Shown: positions 25,327 to 33,620 of the stretch, in pieces
Layout of the letters: each line of letters begins with the position of its first letter
How positions within the stretch are numbered: position 1 is the first letter of the stretch
DNA from: Streptomyces spinoverrucosus
GTDB lineage: Bacteria; Actinomycetota; Actinomycetes; Streptomycetales; Streptomycetaceae
Direction: 5' to 3'
Length of the DNA: 64,000 nucleotides
Assembly (NCBI RefSeq): GCF_006539505.1
Contig: NZ_BJND01000039.1
Span: 41,410 to 105,409, forward strand
The notes under the pieces: model-generated
Databases searched by the model: none
What the model saw: only the letters and a program-made list of their open reading frames with translations
Told to the model about the DNA's origin: nothing
Program-made: the position numbers and the translations under genes

Positions 25327-26733
25327 ATGTCGGTAGGCGAAGAGGTCCGCACGGAGCAGACCAAGCCGCAGCAGAGTCTCGGCACGGCGGCCGCGCGGAA
25401 CCTGGCCACCACGACCAAGTCCGTACCCCAGATGCAGGAGATCAGCTCGCGCTGGCTGCTGCGCATGCTGCCGTGGGTGGACGTGCAGGGCGGCACGTAC
25501 CGAGTGAACAGGCGGCTCAGTTACGCCGTGGGTGACGGACGCATCACCTTCGTGAAGACCGGCGACCGTGTCGAGGTCATCCCCGCGGAGCTGGGCGAGC
25601 TGCCGGCGCTGCGGTCGTACGAGGACGCGGAGGTGCTGACCGAGCTCGCCCAGCGCTGTGAGCAGCGCGAGATCCCCGCGGGCGAGGTGATCGCCGACTT
25701 CGGCAACCAGACCGATGAGGTGTACCTGCTGGCGCACGGCAGGGTGGAGAAGATCGGCCCCGGTCCGTACGGCGACGACGAGAGCCTCGGCGTACTCGCC
25801 GACGGGGCGTACCTCGGCGAGCAGGCGCTGCTCGACCCGGACGCCATCTGGGAGTTCACGGCCCGCGCGATCACCCCCTGCACGGTCCTCGTCCTGTCCC
25901 GCCAGGACGTCGAGCAGCTCGCCGAGCGCGCGGACTCGCTGCGTGAGCACCTGGAGCAGCGGCGGTCCATTCCGCGGCAGCGCACCAACAAGTACGGCGA
26001 GAAGGAGATCGACCTCGCGGCCGGTCACGAGGGCGAGCCGGACATCCCGCACACCTTCGTGGACTACGAGGCGCGGCCCCGCGAGTACGAACTGAGCATC
26101 GCCCAGACCGTGCTGCGCATCCACACGCGCGTGGCCGACCTGTACAACCAGCCGATGAACCAGACCGAGCAGCAACTCCGGCTGACCGTCGAGGCGTTGA
26201 AGGAACGCCAGGAACACGAGCTGATCAACAACCGTGAGTTCGGCCTGCTGAACAACTGCGAGTACGACCAGCGGATCCAGCCGCACGACGGTGTGCCCGG
26301 CCCGGACGACATGGACGAGCTGCTCAGCCGCCGGCGCGGCACCAAGATGTTCCTGGCCCACCCGCGCGCGATCGCCGCGTTCGGCCGTGAGCTCAACAAG
26401 CGGGGCCTGGTGCCGGAGACGATCGACGTCGCCGGGAACCGCATCCCGACCTGGCGCGGTGTCCCGATCTACCCGTGCAACAAGATCCCGGTCACCGAGG
26501 CCCGGACCAGCTCGATCATCGCCTTGCGTCTCGGCGAGGCGGACCAGGGTGTGATCGGTCTGCGCCAGTCCGGTATCCCGGACGAGATCGAGCCCAGTCT
26601 GTCGGTGCGGTTCATGGGCATCAACGAACAGGCCATCATCAAGTACCTCGTGACGGCCTATTACTCGGCGGCGGTTCTGGTGCCGGACGCGCTCGGCGTG
26701 CTGGAGAACGTCGAGATCGGCCGCTGGCGGTGA
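25327..26733 (+). CDS. eshB: Family 2B encapsulin shell protein with cyclic-nucleotide-binding domain (EshB type)
   Basis: A 468-residue homologue of Streptomyces EshA/EshB. These proteins are now classed as family 2B encapsulins, HK97-fold proteins that form protein nanocompartments. Residues about 1-90 and 225-468 are the shell fold. Residues about 92-210 form an inserted Crp-type cyclic-nucleotide domain, with the cassette GAYLGEQALLDP and a distal TARA. Segments LFNNREFGLLNNCEYDQR-like and RFMGINEQAIIKYLVTAYYS are typical of the C-terminal shell. The next gene is a polyprenyl synthase, a recognised cargo class for this encapsulin family. EshA in S. griseus is linked to ppGpp and antibiotic production. 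The ligand for this copy is unknown. Confidence 0.9.
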   Translation: MSVGEEVRTEQTKPQQSLGTAAARNLATTTKSVPQMQEISSRWLLRMLPWVDVQGGTYRVNRRLSYAVGDGRITFVKTGDRVEVIPAELGELPALRSYEDAEVLTELAQRCEQREIPAGEVIADFGNQTDEVYLLAHGRVEKIGPGPYGDDESLGVLADGAYLGEQALLDPDAIWEFTARAITPCTVLVLSRQDVEQLAERADSLREHLEQRRSIPRQRTNKYGEKEIDLAAGHEGEPDIPHTFVDYEARPREYELSIAQTVLRIHTRVADLYNQPMNQTEQQLRLTVEALKERQEHELINNREFGLLNNCEYDQRIQPHDGVPGPDDMDELLSRRRGTKMFLAHPRAIAAFGRELNKRGLVPETIDVAGNRIPTWRGVPIYPCNKIPVTEARTSSIIALRLGEADQGVIGLRQSGIPDEIEPSLSVRFMGINEQAIIKYLVTAYYSAAVLVPDALGVLENVEIGRWR

Positions 26734-26851
26734 CCTTCCCGGTCCGTGTGTCGTGTCCCCGCCCGTCAGGGCGGGTACACCTCGGGGTATGCGCCCGGCC
26801 GGAGCGGAAGCGCCACTGCCCGCAGACTCTCCCAGGGGGGACCTCGATCCC

Positions 26852-28027
26852 ATGACCGAGTCCATGACCGAGTCGACGACCCAGCCCACGCACCAGTCCA
26901 CCACCCAGGCCGTGACCACCCAGACCCTGACCACCCACTCCCTGGCCAGAGAGGAAAGGCGGAGTTCCATCGCGACCCAGACGGACAGCGGTCCGGGACC
27001 GGTCGACGGCCCCGAGGCGGCGGTGATCCTGGAGGGTGCGCGGGCGATGGTGGATCCCGAGCTGCGCTCGGCGGTCGACTCGCTGCCCGGGGCAATGCGC
27101 CGGATCGCGCGCTACCACTTCGGCTGGGAGCACGCCGACGGATCCCCGGCGGCGGGTAACGCGGGCAAGGCGATCCGGCCGGCGCTCGTCCTAGCCGCGG
27201 CCGCCGCGCTCGGCGGCCCCCGGGCACAAGCGAGTGCCGTACGGGCGGCCGCCGCGGTGGAGCTGGTGCACAACTTCACGCTGCTGCACGACGACGTGAT
27301 GGACCGGGACACCACCCGCCGGCACCGTCCCACCGCGTGGACGGTGTTCGGCGACACCGACGCGATCCTCGCCGGCGACGCCCTCCAGGCGCTCGCCCTG
27401 CGCCTGCTCGCGGAGGACCCGCACCCGGCGTCCGCGACCGCCGCCGCCCGGCTCGCGGCCTGCGTCGTCGAGCTGTGCGAGGGCCAGCAGGCCGACACGG
27501 CGATGGAGCGGCGCGGGCCCTGCGAGGTCAGCCTCGACGAGGTCCTCGCCATGGCCGAGGCCAAGACCGGGGCGCTGCTCGGGTGCGCGTGCGCGCTCGG
27601 CGCGCTGTACGCCGGGGCCGCCGCGGCCGATGTCGAGGCGTTGGACGCGTTCGGCCGGGAGTCCGGGCTCGCCTTCCAGCTCATCGACGACGTCATCGGC
27701 ATATGGGGCGACCCGAGCCGCACCGGCAAGCCGGCCGGGGCTGACCTCGCCGCCCGCAAGAAGTCCCTGCCCGTGGTCGCCGCGCTGGCCTCCGGGACAC
27801 CGGCGGCCGTCGAACTCGCCGAGCTGTACGAGGTGCCGTACGCGGGCGGTGACCTGGAGCCCACGGTGCTGGCCGTGGAGCGGGCCGGCGGGCGGGACTG
27901 GGCGCAGGTCCAGGCGTCCGAGCGGATGGCGCGGGCCATGCACGAGCTGTCCCGTGCGATTCCCGACCCGGAGGCGGCGGGCGGGCTGCTCGCCCTCGCC
28001 GAGTTCGTGACGCGCCGCAGCACCTGA
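26852..28027 (+). CDS. Polyprenyl (geranylgeranyl-type) diphosphate synthase, probable encapsulin cargo
   Basis: A 391-residue trans-isoprenyl diphosphate synthase. The first aspartate-rich motif is LLHDDVMDRDTTRRHRPTAW (Asp147-Asp148). The second is FQLIDDVIGIWGD, where the usual DDxxD reads DDxxG. GKAIRPALVLAA supplies the diphosphate-binding Lys/Arg. The first 50 or so residues are low complexity (Thr, Gln and Ser rich). They look disordered, as expected for the targeting extension that loads cargo into family 2B encapsulin shells. The ATG at 26852 follows a G-rich site, and in-frame starts upstream (26789, 26753) would lengthen the tail. It lies 118 bp after the shell gene on the same strand. 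Product chain length cannot be read from sequence. Confidence 0.88.
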   Translation: MTESMTESTTQPTHQSTTQAVTTQTLTTHSLAREERRSSIATQTDSGPGPVDGPEAAVILEGARAMVDPELRSAVDSLPGAMRRIARYHFGWEHADGSPAAGNAGKAIRPALVLAAAAALGGPRAQASAVRAAAAVELVHNFTLLHDDVMDRDTTRRHRPTAWTVFGDTDAILAGDALQALALRLLAEDPHPASATAAARLAACVVELCEGQQADTAMERRGPCEVSLDEVLAMAEAKTGALLGCACALGALYAGAAAADVEALDAFGRESGLAFQLIDDVIGIWGDPSRTGKPAGADLAARKKSLPVVAALASGTPAAVELAELYEVPYAGGDLEPTVLAVERAGGRDWAQVQASERMARAMHELSRAIPDPEAAGGLLALAEFVTRRST

Positions 28028-28141
28028 GCGGCGACGCGCGGCAGCACCTCAGCGCCGACGCGCCCCGAGAAAGACCCCGGGACCGGCGGGGCGTGCGGTT
28101 CCTGACCCCGTACGCACTCCGCCGGTTCCGGCTCCGGCGGA

Positions 28142-28168
28142 TCCCGCACATCCCCACGGTGTGCGGGA
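28142..28168. terminator. Terminator between polyprenyl synthase and TetR genes
   Basis: TCCCGCACA (28142-28150) pairs perfectly with TGTGCGGGA (28160-28168) over a 9-nt loop, between convergent genes. Confidence 0.65.
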
Positions 28169-28201
28169 CCCGCCGTTACGCGCTGACGCCGCCCGCCGCG
28201 C

Positions 28202-28792
28202 TCATGTCTCCGGCAGTACGGTCGCCACGATCCGCTCCACGAGCCCCTCCGGCACATCGACCCCGGGCAGCACGCCGTCCAGGACGTCCGGCAGCGTCAG
28301 GTGCTCAAGGATCAGCCCGAGCATCGCGAGGTAGAGCACGGTGACGGTCTCGTCGCCGCCGGGCAGTCCGGCGGTGCGGTGGAACTCGATGCCTTCCTCC
28401 AGATCGGCGCGCACCGACCGCGTGTAGGAGGCGCGCAGTTCGGGGCGGCGCGTGGCCTCCAGGCGCAGCTCCAGCAGCGCCAGATAGCCCGTGCGGTCGC
28501 GGGTCGCGCGCCCCATCAGGTCGTGCATGAAGGCGGTGACCAGCGAGCGGTCCCTCGGCCGGGTCATCAGTTCGGCGATCACCGCGGGGTCCGGTGCGAG
28601 CCGTACGTGCACACGGGCGTCGATCTGGCGGAGCAGTTCGTCGCGCCCGCTGAAGTAGTTGGAGGCGGTGCCCACCGGCACCCCGGCCGCCGCGTCCACC
28701 GCGCGGAAGGTCAGCCCCCGCGCTCCCTCACGGGCGAGCACCTCGACCCCGGCGTCGACGAGCGCGGCCCGGCGCTCAGGGTTGCTGGCCAT
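28202..28792 (-). CDS. TetR family transcriptional regulator
   Basis: A 196-residue repressor with the N-terminal helix-turn-helix LTFRAVDAAAGVPVGTASNYFSGRDELL (about residues 25-55) and a helical ligand domain. It is divergent from a dihydrofolate-reductase-like gene, and an imperfect palindrome lies between them, so it probably represses itself and that gene. The ligand is unknown. Confidence 0.88.
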   Translation of the reverse strand: MASNPERRAALVDAGVEVLAREGARGLTFRAVDAAAGVPVGTASNYFSGRDELLRQIDARVHVRLAPDPAVIAELMTRPRDRSLVTAFMHDLMGRATRDRTGYLALLELRLEATRRPELRASYTRSVRADLEEGIEFHRTAGLPGGDETVTVLYLAMLGLILEHLTLPDVLDGVLPGVDVPEGLVERIVATVLPET

Positions 28793-28857
28793 GCGGAATT
28801 CCCTCTCCCACTTTCCCGGTCCCGGAAATTTGGCTTGCGACCACTACAGTCGAAGTA

Positions 28858-28878
28858 CTACAACTGGAGTCGTTGCAG
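28858..28878. promoter_or_regulatory. Probable TetR operator upstream of the DHFR-like gene
   Basis: An imperfect 21-bp palindrome with CTACAAC and GTTGCAG arms. A further CTAC lies just upstream (28843). It sits 33 bp before the reductase start. Confidence 0.45.
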
Positions 28879-28910
28879 CGACGGCCGACAGCCTACGAAA
28901 AGAGACCGGC

Positions 28911-29495
28911 TTGCGAAAGCTCACCTACTTCATCGCCTGTTCCATCGACGGCTTCATCGGGGACCCGGACGGCGACGCGTCGGCCATGCTCCCCTTCGTG
29001 GACGCGGAGTACTTCGAGTTCCTCAAGGCGGAATACCCGGAGACCATGCCCACCCACGGCAGGCGCCCGCTCGGCATCGACGACCTGCCGAACAAGCGCT
29101 TCGACACGATCATCCAGGGCCGCGCCAGCTACGACCTGGCGCTGAAGGAAGGCGTCACCAGCCCGTACGCCCATATGCGCCAGTACGTCGCCTCGCGCAC
29201 CCTGGCCGAGTCGCCCGACCCCGAGGTCGAGATCATCGCCGAGGATCTGGTCGGCAGGGTCCGCGAGCTGAAGGCCGAGGACAGCGCGTTCGACGTGTAC
29301 CTCTGCGGCGGATCCCGGCTCGCGGGCGAGCTGATCGACGAGATCGACGAACTCGTCATCAAGTCGTACCCGATCGTGCTGGGCAGCGGCATGCCGATGT
29401 TCGGCTCCGGCTTCGCGGTCGGCGAGTTCACGCTGGGGTCGGTGCGCACGTTCGGCAACGGCGCCGTCGTGAGGACGTACAGCAGGAAGCGCTGA
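28911..29495 (+). CDS. Dihydrofolate reductase/RibD C-terminal domain protein
   Basis: A 194-residue reductase-fold protein. The N-terminus RKLTYFIACSIDGFIGDPDG and the cofactor segment VYLCGGSRLAGELIDEIDEL are characteristic of the RibD_C/DHFR-like family common in actinobacteria. An NADPH-dependent reductase activity is likely, but the substrate is unknown and this is not the housekeeping FolA. The start is taken as TTG at 28911, directly before the conserved first strand. No ATG or GTG is suitably placed. It diverges from the TetR gene, its likely repressor. Confidence 0.8.
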   Translation: MRKLTYFIACSIDGFIGDPDGDASAMLPFVDAEYFEFLKAEYPETMPTHGRRPLGIDDLPNKRFDTIIQGRASYDLALKEGVTSPYAHMRQYVASRTLAESPDPEVEIIAEDLVGRVRELKAEDSAFDVYLCGGSRLAGELIDEIDELVIKSYPIVLGSGMPMFGSGFAVGEFTLGSVRTFGNGAVVRTYSRKR

Positions 29496-29522
29496 GCCGC
29501 CGTCCGCCCTACGCTTGGGGGC

Positions 29523-29750
29523 ATGGACAGCACAGAACATGTCTGTCCCGAATGCGGACAGCCCGTCGATACGGTGATCCGGCGCCACAAGACGCTGGGC
29601 GCGTGGGTTCCGGTGTGGGTGGCAGGACCGTGCCGGAACCCCAAGTGCGAGGCGTACGCCGCGGAAGGTGCCCTGCCCGAGCACAAGCTGCCGGCGACGC
29701 CCGCCCCCACGAAGAAGACCGAAACCGAAACCGTGGCGAAGAAGTCCTGA
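29523..29750 (+). CDS. Small zinc-ribbon-like protein, function unknown
   Basis: A 75-residue protein with two Cys pairs (VCPECGQPVD and GPCRNPKCEAY), fitting a zinc ribbon, then a Lys/Thr/Pro-rich tail ending ETVAKKS. A TACGCT -10-like hexamer lies about 10 bp before the ATG, so the transcript may be leaderless. No close family is recognised. Confidence 0.65.
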   Translation: MDSTEHVCPECGQPVDTVIRRHKTLGAWVPVWVAGPCRNPKCEAYAAEGALPEHKLPATPAPTKKTETETVAKKS

Positions 29751-29847
29751 GAAAAGAACTCCGACCGCGTGTCGAGAATCCCCGGCCGGCTCCGACGTCC
29801 CCTGTGAGAGCCGCCCACGCCGGGCGGCCGATCAGAGGGAGACGACG

Positions 29848-30264
29848 ATGAAGTACCTGGTCATGGTGCAGGGCACGCAGGCGGACTACGAGGCGATGCG
29901 GGGCAACGCCTCCGCGCACTCCCCGGCCTGGAAGGAGCAGGACCTGCAGGCCATGTACGCGTACATGAGCGCGATCAACGACGACCTCGCCGAGACCGGT
30001 GAACTCGTCGACGGACAGGGGCTGGCCGAGCCCGCCAAGACCCGGCTCGTCGGACTGGACGCCGACGGCAAGCCGGTGATCACCGACGGCCCGTACGGCG
30101 AGACCAAGGAACTGCTGGCCGGCTACTGGGTCCTGGACTGCGCGAGCCTGGAGCGGGTCACGGAGATCGCCGAGCGGGTGGCCCGCTGCCCGCAGCCCGC
30201 GGGCGCCCCGGAGTACCCGGTGGTGATCCGGCCCATCATGGAAGGCGCCGGCGACATCGGCTGA
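29848..30264 (+). CDS. YCII/DGPF-domain protein
   Basis: A 138-residue YCII-fold protein with the DGPF-type motif ITDGPYGETKELLAGYWVLD. The ATG at 29848 has a GAGGGAG site. Genes of this type are almost always found immediately before an ECF42 sigma factor, as here (9-bp gap). They are thought to act in the same pathway, possibly as small enzymes or sensors. Biochemical function is not established. Confidence 0.88.
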   Translation: MKYLVMVQGTQADYEAMRGNASAHSPAWKEQDLQAMYAYMSAINDDLAETGELVDGQGLAEPAKTRLVGLDADGKPVITDGPYGETKELLAGYWVLDCASLERVTEIAERVARCPQPAGAPEYPVVIRPIMEGAGDIG

Positions 30265-30273
30265 GCGGCACCG

Positions 30274-31500
30274 ATGCACCGCACCGACGAGGTCGAGGAC
30301 CTGCTGCGCCGCCACGCGCCGCAGGTCCTCGGCGCGCTGGTGCGCCGGTACGGCCATTTCGACGCCGCCGAGGACGCCGTACAGGAGGCCCTGCTCGCGG
30401 CGGCCGGGCAGTGGCCCTCGGCCGGGGTTCCGGACAATCCGCGGGGCTGGCTGATCAAGGTCGCCGCGCGGCGGCTGACCGACACGCTGCGCAGTGAGGC
30501 GGCGCGGCGGCAACGGGAGGAGCGAGCGGCGGCGCTCACCCCGCGCGACGCGTTCACAGCGCCGCCGCCCGGCCCGGACCGGGCGCCGCGCGAGGACGAC
30601 ACCCTCACGCTCCTCTTCCTGTGCTGCCACCCCGACCTGACCCCGCCCGCCCAGATCGCCCTCACCCTGCGCGCGGTCGGCGGCCTGACGACGGCGGAGA
30701 TCGCCCGCGCCCACCTGGTGCCCGAGCCGACGATGGCCCAGAGGATCAGCCGGGCCAAGCAGAAAGTGCGGGGCGTGCGCTTCGGCCGCCCGGACAACTG
30801 GGCGGAGCGGCTGCCCGCTGTCCTGCACACCCTCTACCTGATCTTCAACGAGGGCTACACGGCCACCTCCGGCGCCGCCCTCCAGCGCCGCGAACTGGCC
30901 GGTGAGGCGATCCGGCTCACCCGTGCGGTGCACCGGCTGCTCCCCGACGACGGCGAGGTGGCCGGTCTGCTGGCCCTGATGCTGCTCACCGACGCCCGCC
31001 GCGAGGCGCGCACGGGGCCGCACGGGGAGCTGATCCCGCTCGACGAGCAGGACCGGGCCCGCTGGGACAAGGCGGCGATCGAGGAGGGCGTCGCCCTGGT
31101 CACCCGGGCGCTATCCGGGGGCCGCCCGGGCCCGTACCAGCTGCGTGCCGCCATCGCCGCCGTGCACGACGAGGCCCCGTCGGCCCGGGCGGCCGACTGG
31201 CGGGAGATCCTCGGCCTGTACGACATCCTCGTCCGCCTGGTGCCCGGCCCCGTCGAGCGCCTCAACCGTGCCGTCGCCGTCGCCATGGTCCACGGCCCGC
31301 ACGCCGGCCTCGCCGAACTGGACGCGCTGGAGGGCGAGCTGAGCGGCGGCCACCGTCTGGACGCGGTGCGGGGGCATCTGCTGGAGCGGACCGGGGAGTA
31401 CGAGGCGGCCCGCGCCGCCTACGAGTCGGCGGCCGGAAAGACACTGAGCCTGCCGGAGCAGCGGTACCTGCAGGCGCGGGCGGCGCGGCTGAGGCGTTAG
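30274..31500 (+). CDS. ECF sigma factor, ECF42 group, with C-terminal TPR-like extension
   Basis: A 408-residue sigma factor. Sigma region 2 (VLGALVRRYGHFDAAEDAVQ) and region 4 (GGLTTAEIARAHLVPEPTMAQRI) occupy the first 190 residues. The rest is a helical, TPR-like domain of about 210 residues (NEGYTATSGAALQRRELAGE, LLDQ-like PLDEQDRARWD) typical of ECF42. In this group the C-terminal extension replaces a separate anti-sigma factor for control, and target genes are usually the adjacent DGPF/YCII genes. No anti-sigma gene is present here. Confidence 0.9.
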   Translation: MHRTDEVEDLLRRHAPQVLGALVRRYGHFDAAEDAVQEALLAAAGQWPSAGVPDNPRGWLIKVAARRLTDTLRSEAARRQREERAAALTPRDAFTAPPPGPDRAPREDDTLTLLFLCCHPDLTPPAQIALTLRAVGGLTTAEIARAHLVPEPTMAQRISRAKQKVRGVRFGRPDNWAERLPAVLHTLYLIFNEGYTATSGAALQRRELAGEAIRLTRAVHRLLPDDGEVAGLLALMLLTDARREARTGPHGELIPLDEQDRARWDKAAIEEGVALVTRALSGGRPGPYQLRAAIAAVHDEAPSARAADWREILGLYDILVRLVPGPVERLNRAVAVAMVHGPHAGLAELDALEGELSGGHRLDAVRGHLLERTGEYEAARAAYESAAGKTLSLPEQRYLQARAARLRR

Positions 31501-31536
31501 CGTGACCCCAAGTGCCGGGATTGCGGGGAGGGTTGC

Positions 31537-31788
31537 GTGACGACGGAGGCCGGGGGCGGGCGGCGTAGGGCATGGCGGTGGGCCGTGCTGGTGTGGGCCG
31601 TGACCGTGGCCATCGGGGGCGGGCTGACGCTGTGGTTGCAGGAGCCGGCCGAGCCGCCGGGGCCGTACCGCTGGGAGGAGGCGACGCCGTCGCCGATGCT
31701 TCACCAGGACAGCGCATGTTCCCCGCCGACGCCCCTGCCCACCGAAGACGGCATCTTCGCCTACGCCTGCATCGTCACGAACGACTAG
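31537..31788 (+). CDS. Small membrane-anchored protein, function unknown
   Basis: An 83-residue protein with a GTG start behind GGGGAGGG. A basic N-terminus (GGGRRRAWRW) precedes one hydrophobic segment, AVLVWAVTVAIGGGLTLWL. A short acidic and Pro-rich exported part with two cysteines (DSACSPP and AYACIVTND) follows. It is probably a single-pass membrane or secreted protein. Its last 14 bp overlap the convergent VOC gene. Confidence 0.6.
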   Translation: MTTEAGGGRRRAWRWAVLVWAVTVAIGGGLTLWLQEPAEPPGPYRWEEATPSPMLHQDSACSPPTPLPTEDGIFAYACIVTND

Positions 31789-32509
31789 GCAGCCCGCCCG
31801 TCTCCGGGTCCCGGCCGGTCAGGCAGTAGGTGCCGCCCGCCGGGTCGCGCATCACCGTCCAGTGCGTGCCGGCGGCGACGAACGTGGCCCCGAGTCGCTC
31901 GTGTTCGGCGCGGGTCGCTGCGATGTCGGCGCAGGCCAGGTCGAGGTGGGCGGAGAGCGGCTGATCCGTGCCGAGACGCTGGAGCAGCACCCGCACCGGC
32001 AGTCCGGCGGGCGGCGAGACAACATGAAACTCCGGGAGAGAGCCCGGCACGGACGCCCAGCCGACCAGCACCTCACTCCAGAACGCGACCTCGGCGTCGT
32101 ACGAGGAAGGCGGGACGTCGACGCACACCTGATCGAGCCGGCTGCCGCGCACGACGGGCGGCCGCACCGACTCCCCGTGCCAAGGCACGGCACAGAACAG
32201 CTGGCCCGCGGGCGACCGCAGTACGGCCCACCCCTCGTGCTCGGCGACCATCCCGGCCCCCGCCCGCACCGCCGCTGCGGCGAACTCCCCTACGTCGTCG
32301 ACGGCGAAGTCCAGATGCGCGCCGCCGGGCCCGGAGTCGACCCCCTGCACCTTCACACACGCGTCCGTCCCCTCGACGGGCAGCAGGGTGATGAACTCAC
32401 CCCGGCGTGCGGAGAGCCGGGTGTCCGTGACGGCGGTCCAGAACTCCTCGGTGGCAGAGAGGACTTCGGTGGGGCGGTCGATGAAGGCGTACGTCCAGTG
32501 GATCGTCAT
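31775..32509 (-). CDS. VOC (glyoxalase/bleomycin-resistance) superfamily protein, two domains
   Basis: A 244-residue protein of two tandem VOC modules. The first covers about residues 5-115 (HLDFAVDDVGEFAAAAVRAGA, DPAG-like SPAGQLFCAVPW) and the second about 125-240 (LDQVCVDVPPSS, AHLDLACADIAATRAEHERLGA, MRDPAGGTYCLTGRD). The paired arrangement can form one metal site within a chain. Substrate and catalytic status are unknown. The ATG at 32509 was chosen. Upstream open frame runs into the sodN terminator. Confidence 0.85.
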   Translation of the reverse strand: MTIHWTYAFIDRPTEVLSATEEFWTAVTDTRLSARRGEFITLLPVEGTDACVKVQGVDSGPGGAHLDFAVDDVGEFAAAAVRAGAGMVAEHEGWAVLRSPAGQLFCAVPWHGESVRPPVVRGSRLDQVCVDVPPSSYDAEVAFWSEVLVGWASVPGSLPEFHVVSPPAGLPVRVLLQRLGTDQPLSAHLDLACADIAATRAEHERLGATFVAAGTHWTVMRDPAGGTYCLTGRDPETGGLPSRS

Positions 32510-32557
32510 GGCGGTGATCGTAGGCGGCGAGCCGAAGCCACAAGGAGCCCGAACACC

Positions 32558-32593
32558 GAAGGGACCCGACCGGCAGTCCGGTCGGGCCCCTTC
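32558..32593. terminator. Terminator of sodN
   Basis: A 16-bp stem with one mismatch (32558-32573 GAAGGGACCCGACCGG with 32578-32593) and a CAGT tetraloop, about 50 nt past the sodN stop on the minus strand. Confidence 0.75.
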
Positions 32594-32644
32594 ACCTGCC
32601 CCTGACAGACGGTGATGCACCAACCGCCGGCCATGTACGAGGCG

Positions 32645-33040
32645 TCAGGCCTTCTTGGTCTCCCAGAAGATCTTGTCGATCTGGGCGATGTAGTCCAGAG
32701 CCTTCTGGCCGGTGGCCGGGTCGGTGGACGCCTTGGCGGCCGAGAGGGCCTTCAGGGTGTCGTTGACCAGCTGGTGCAGCTCCGGGTACTTCTCGAAGTG
32801 CGGGGGCTTGAAGTAGTCGCTCCAGAGCACCGAGACGTGGTGCTTGGCCAGCTCGGCGCGCTGCTCCTTGATGGTGGTGGCACGAGCCTGGAAGTGCGGG
32901 TCGTCGTTGCCGGCCATCTTTTCCTGGATGGCCTTCACCGACTCCGCCTCGATGCGGGCCTGGGCCGGGTCGTACACACCGCAGGGCAGGTCGCAGTGCG
33001 CGCTGACCTTGACCTTGGGGGCAAACAGGCGGGAAAGCAT
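32645..33040 (-). CDS. sodN: Nickel superoxide dismutase SodN precursor
   Basis: Dismutates superoxide in the cytoplasm. The 131-residue precursor has a 14-residue leader (MLSRLFAPKVKVSA) that must be removed to expose His1 of the nickel hook, HCDLPCGVYD (mature Cys2 and Cys6 are ligands). The mature part is the four-helix Ni-SOD fold, ending KIFWETKKA. The leader-processing peptidase gene sodX diverges upstream. In S. coelicolor sodN expression requires nickel, through Nur and an antisense sRNA from the sodF 3'UTR that pairs near the sodN ribosome-binding site. The GAGGAAGGAATG leader here is the expected target area. Confidence 0.97.
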   Translation of the reverse strand: MLSRLFAPKVKVSAHCDLPCGVYDPAQARIEAESVKAIQEKMAGNDDPHFQARATTIKEQRAELAKHHVSVLWSDYFKPPHFEKYPELHQLVNDTLKALSAAKASTDPATGQKALDYIAQIDKIFWETKKA

Positions 33041-33185
33041 GAAGCATTCCTTCCTCGTGATCGTCTTCTCAGGGGGGACATTACTCCCTGAGCGACTGGA
33101 TTTCGCGAGTGCCCCCATGGGCTTAGGACAAAAGTCCGGGGTGAGACTGAGACTGGTGGAGGATCGAACCGGGGAGGTGCCGGGG

Positions 33186-33620
33186 ATGCCGGAGCTGTCG
33201 CAGGAGACCGAGCGCGAAAGGGGCGTCCCGCCCTTCGGACTGGCCGAGGTGACCGGGCCGTCCATGGTGCCGACGCTGTACCACGGGGACCGGCTCCTGC
33301 TGCGCTACGGCGGTCGTGTCAGGCCGGGGGACGTCGTCGTCCTGCGTCATCCCTTCCAGCAGGACCTGCTCGTCGTCAAGCGGGTGGCGGAGCGCCGCGA
33401 GGGCGGCTGGTGGGTGCTCGGCGACAACGCGTACGCCGGCGGGGACAGCACCGACTACGGGGTCGTACCCGACGAGCTGATCCTGGGTCGGGTCCGGTTC
33501 CGCTACCGGCCGCGTCGGCCCGATCAGCGCTCGCCGCTGGCGCTGCTGCGCTGGGCGCTGTCGGCGGCCAGGCCCGTCTTCTCCGACCGGTCGGCCTCCA
33601 GGCGTTTGCGGGCCCGGTAG
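33186..33620 (+). CDS. sodX: Ni-SOD maturation signal-peptidase-like protease SodX
   Basis: A 144-residue S24/S26-type serine protease without a membrane anchor. The catalytic Ser26 lies in VTGPSMVPTLYHGD and Lys65 in LLVVKRVAER, matching the Ser-Lys dyad of type I signal peptidases. WWVLGDNAYAGGDSTDYG is the conserved box. It removes the SodN leader. The ATG at 33186 was chosen behind GGGAGGTG. It diverges from sodN, and its last 97 bp overlap the convergent CGNR gene. Confidence 0.92.
   Translation: MPELSQETERERGVPPFGLAEVTGPSMVPTLYHGDRLLLRYGGRVRPGDVVVLRHPFQQDLLVVKRVAERREGGWWVLGDNAYAGGDSTDYGVVPDELILGRVRFRYRPRRPDQRSPLALLRWALSAARPVFSDRSASRRLRAR

Noticed and set aside
23377..26970. 1197-codon minus-strand frame opposite the encapsulin gene
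   Set aside because: It is a shadow of high-GC genes. Its product shows no domain and overlaps several convincing genes on either strand.
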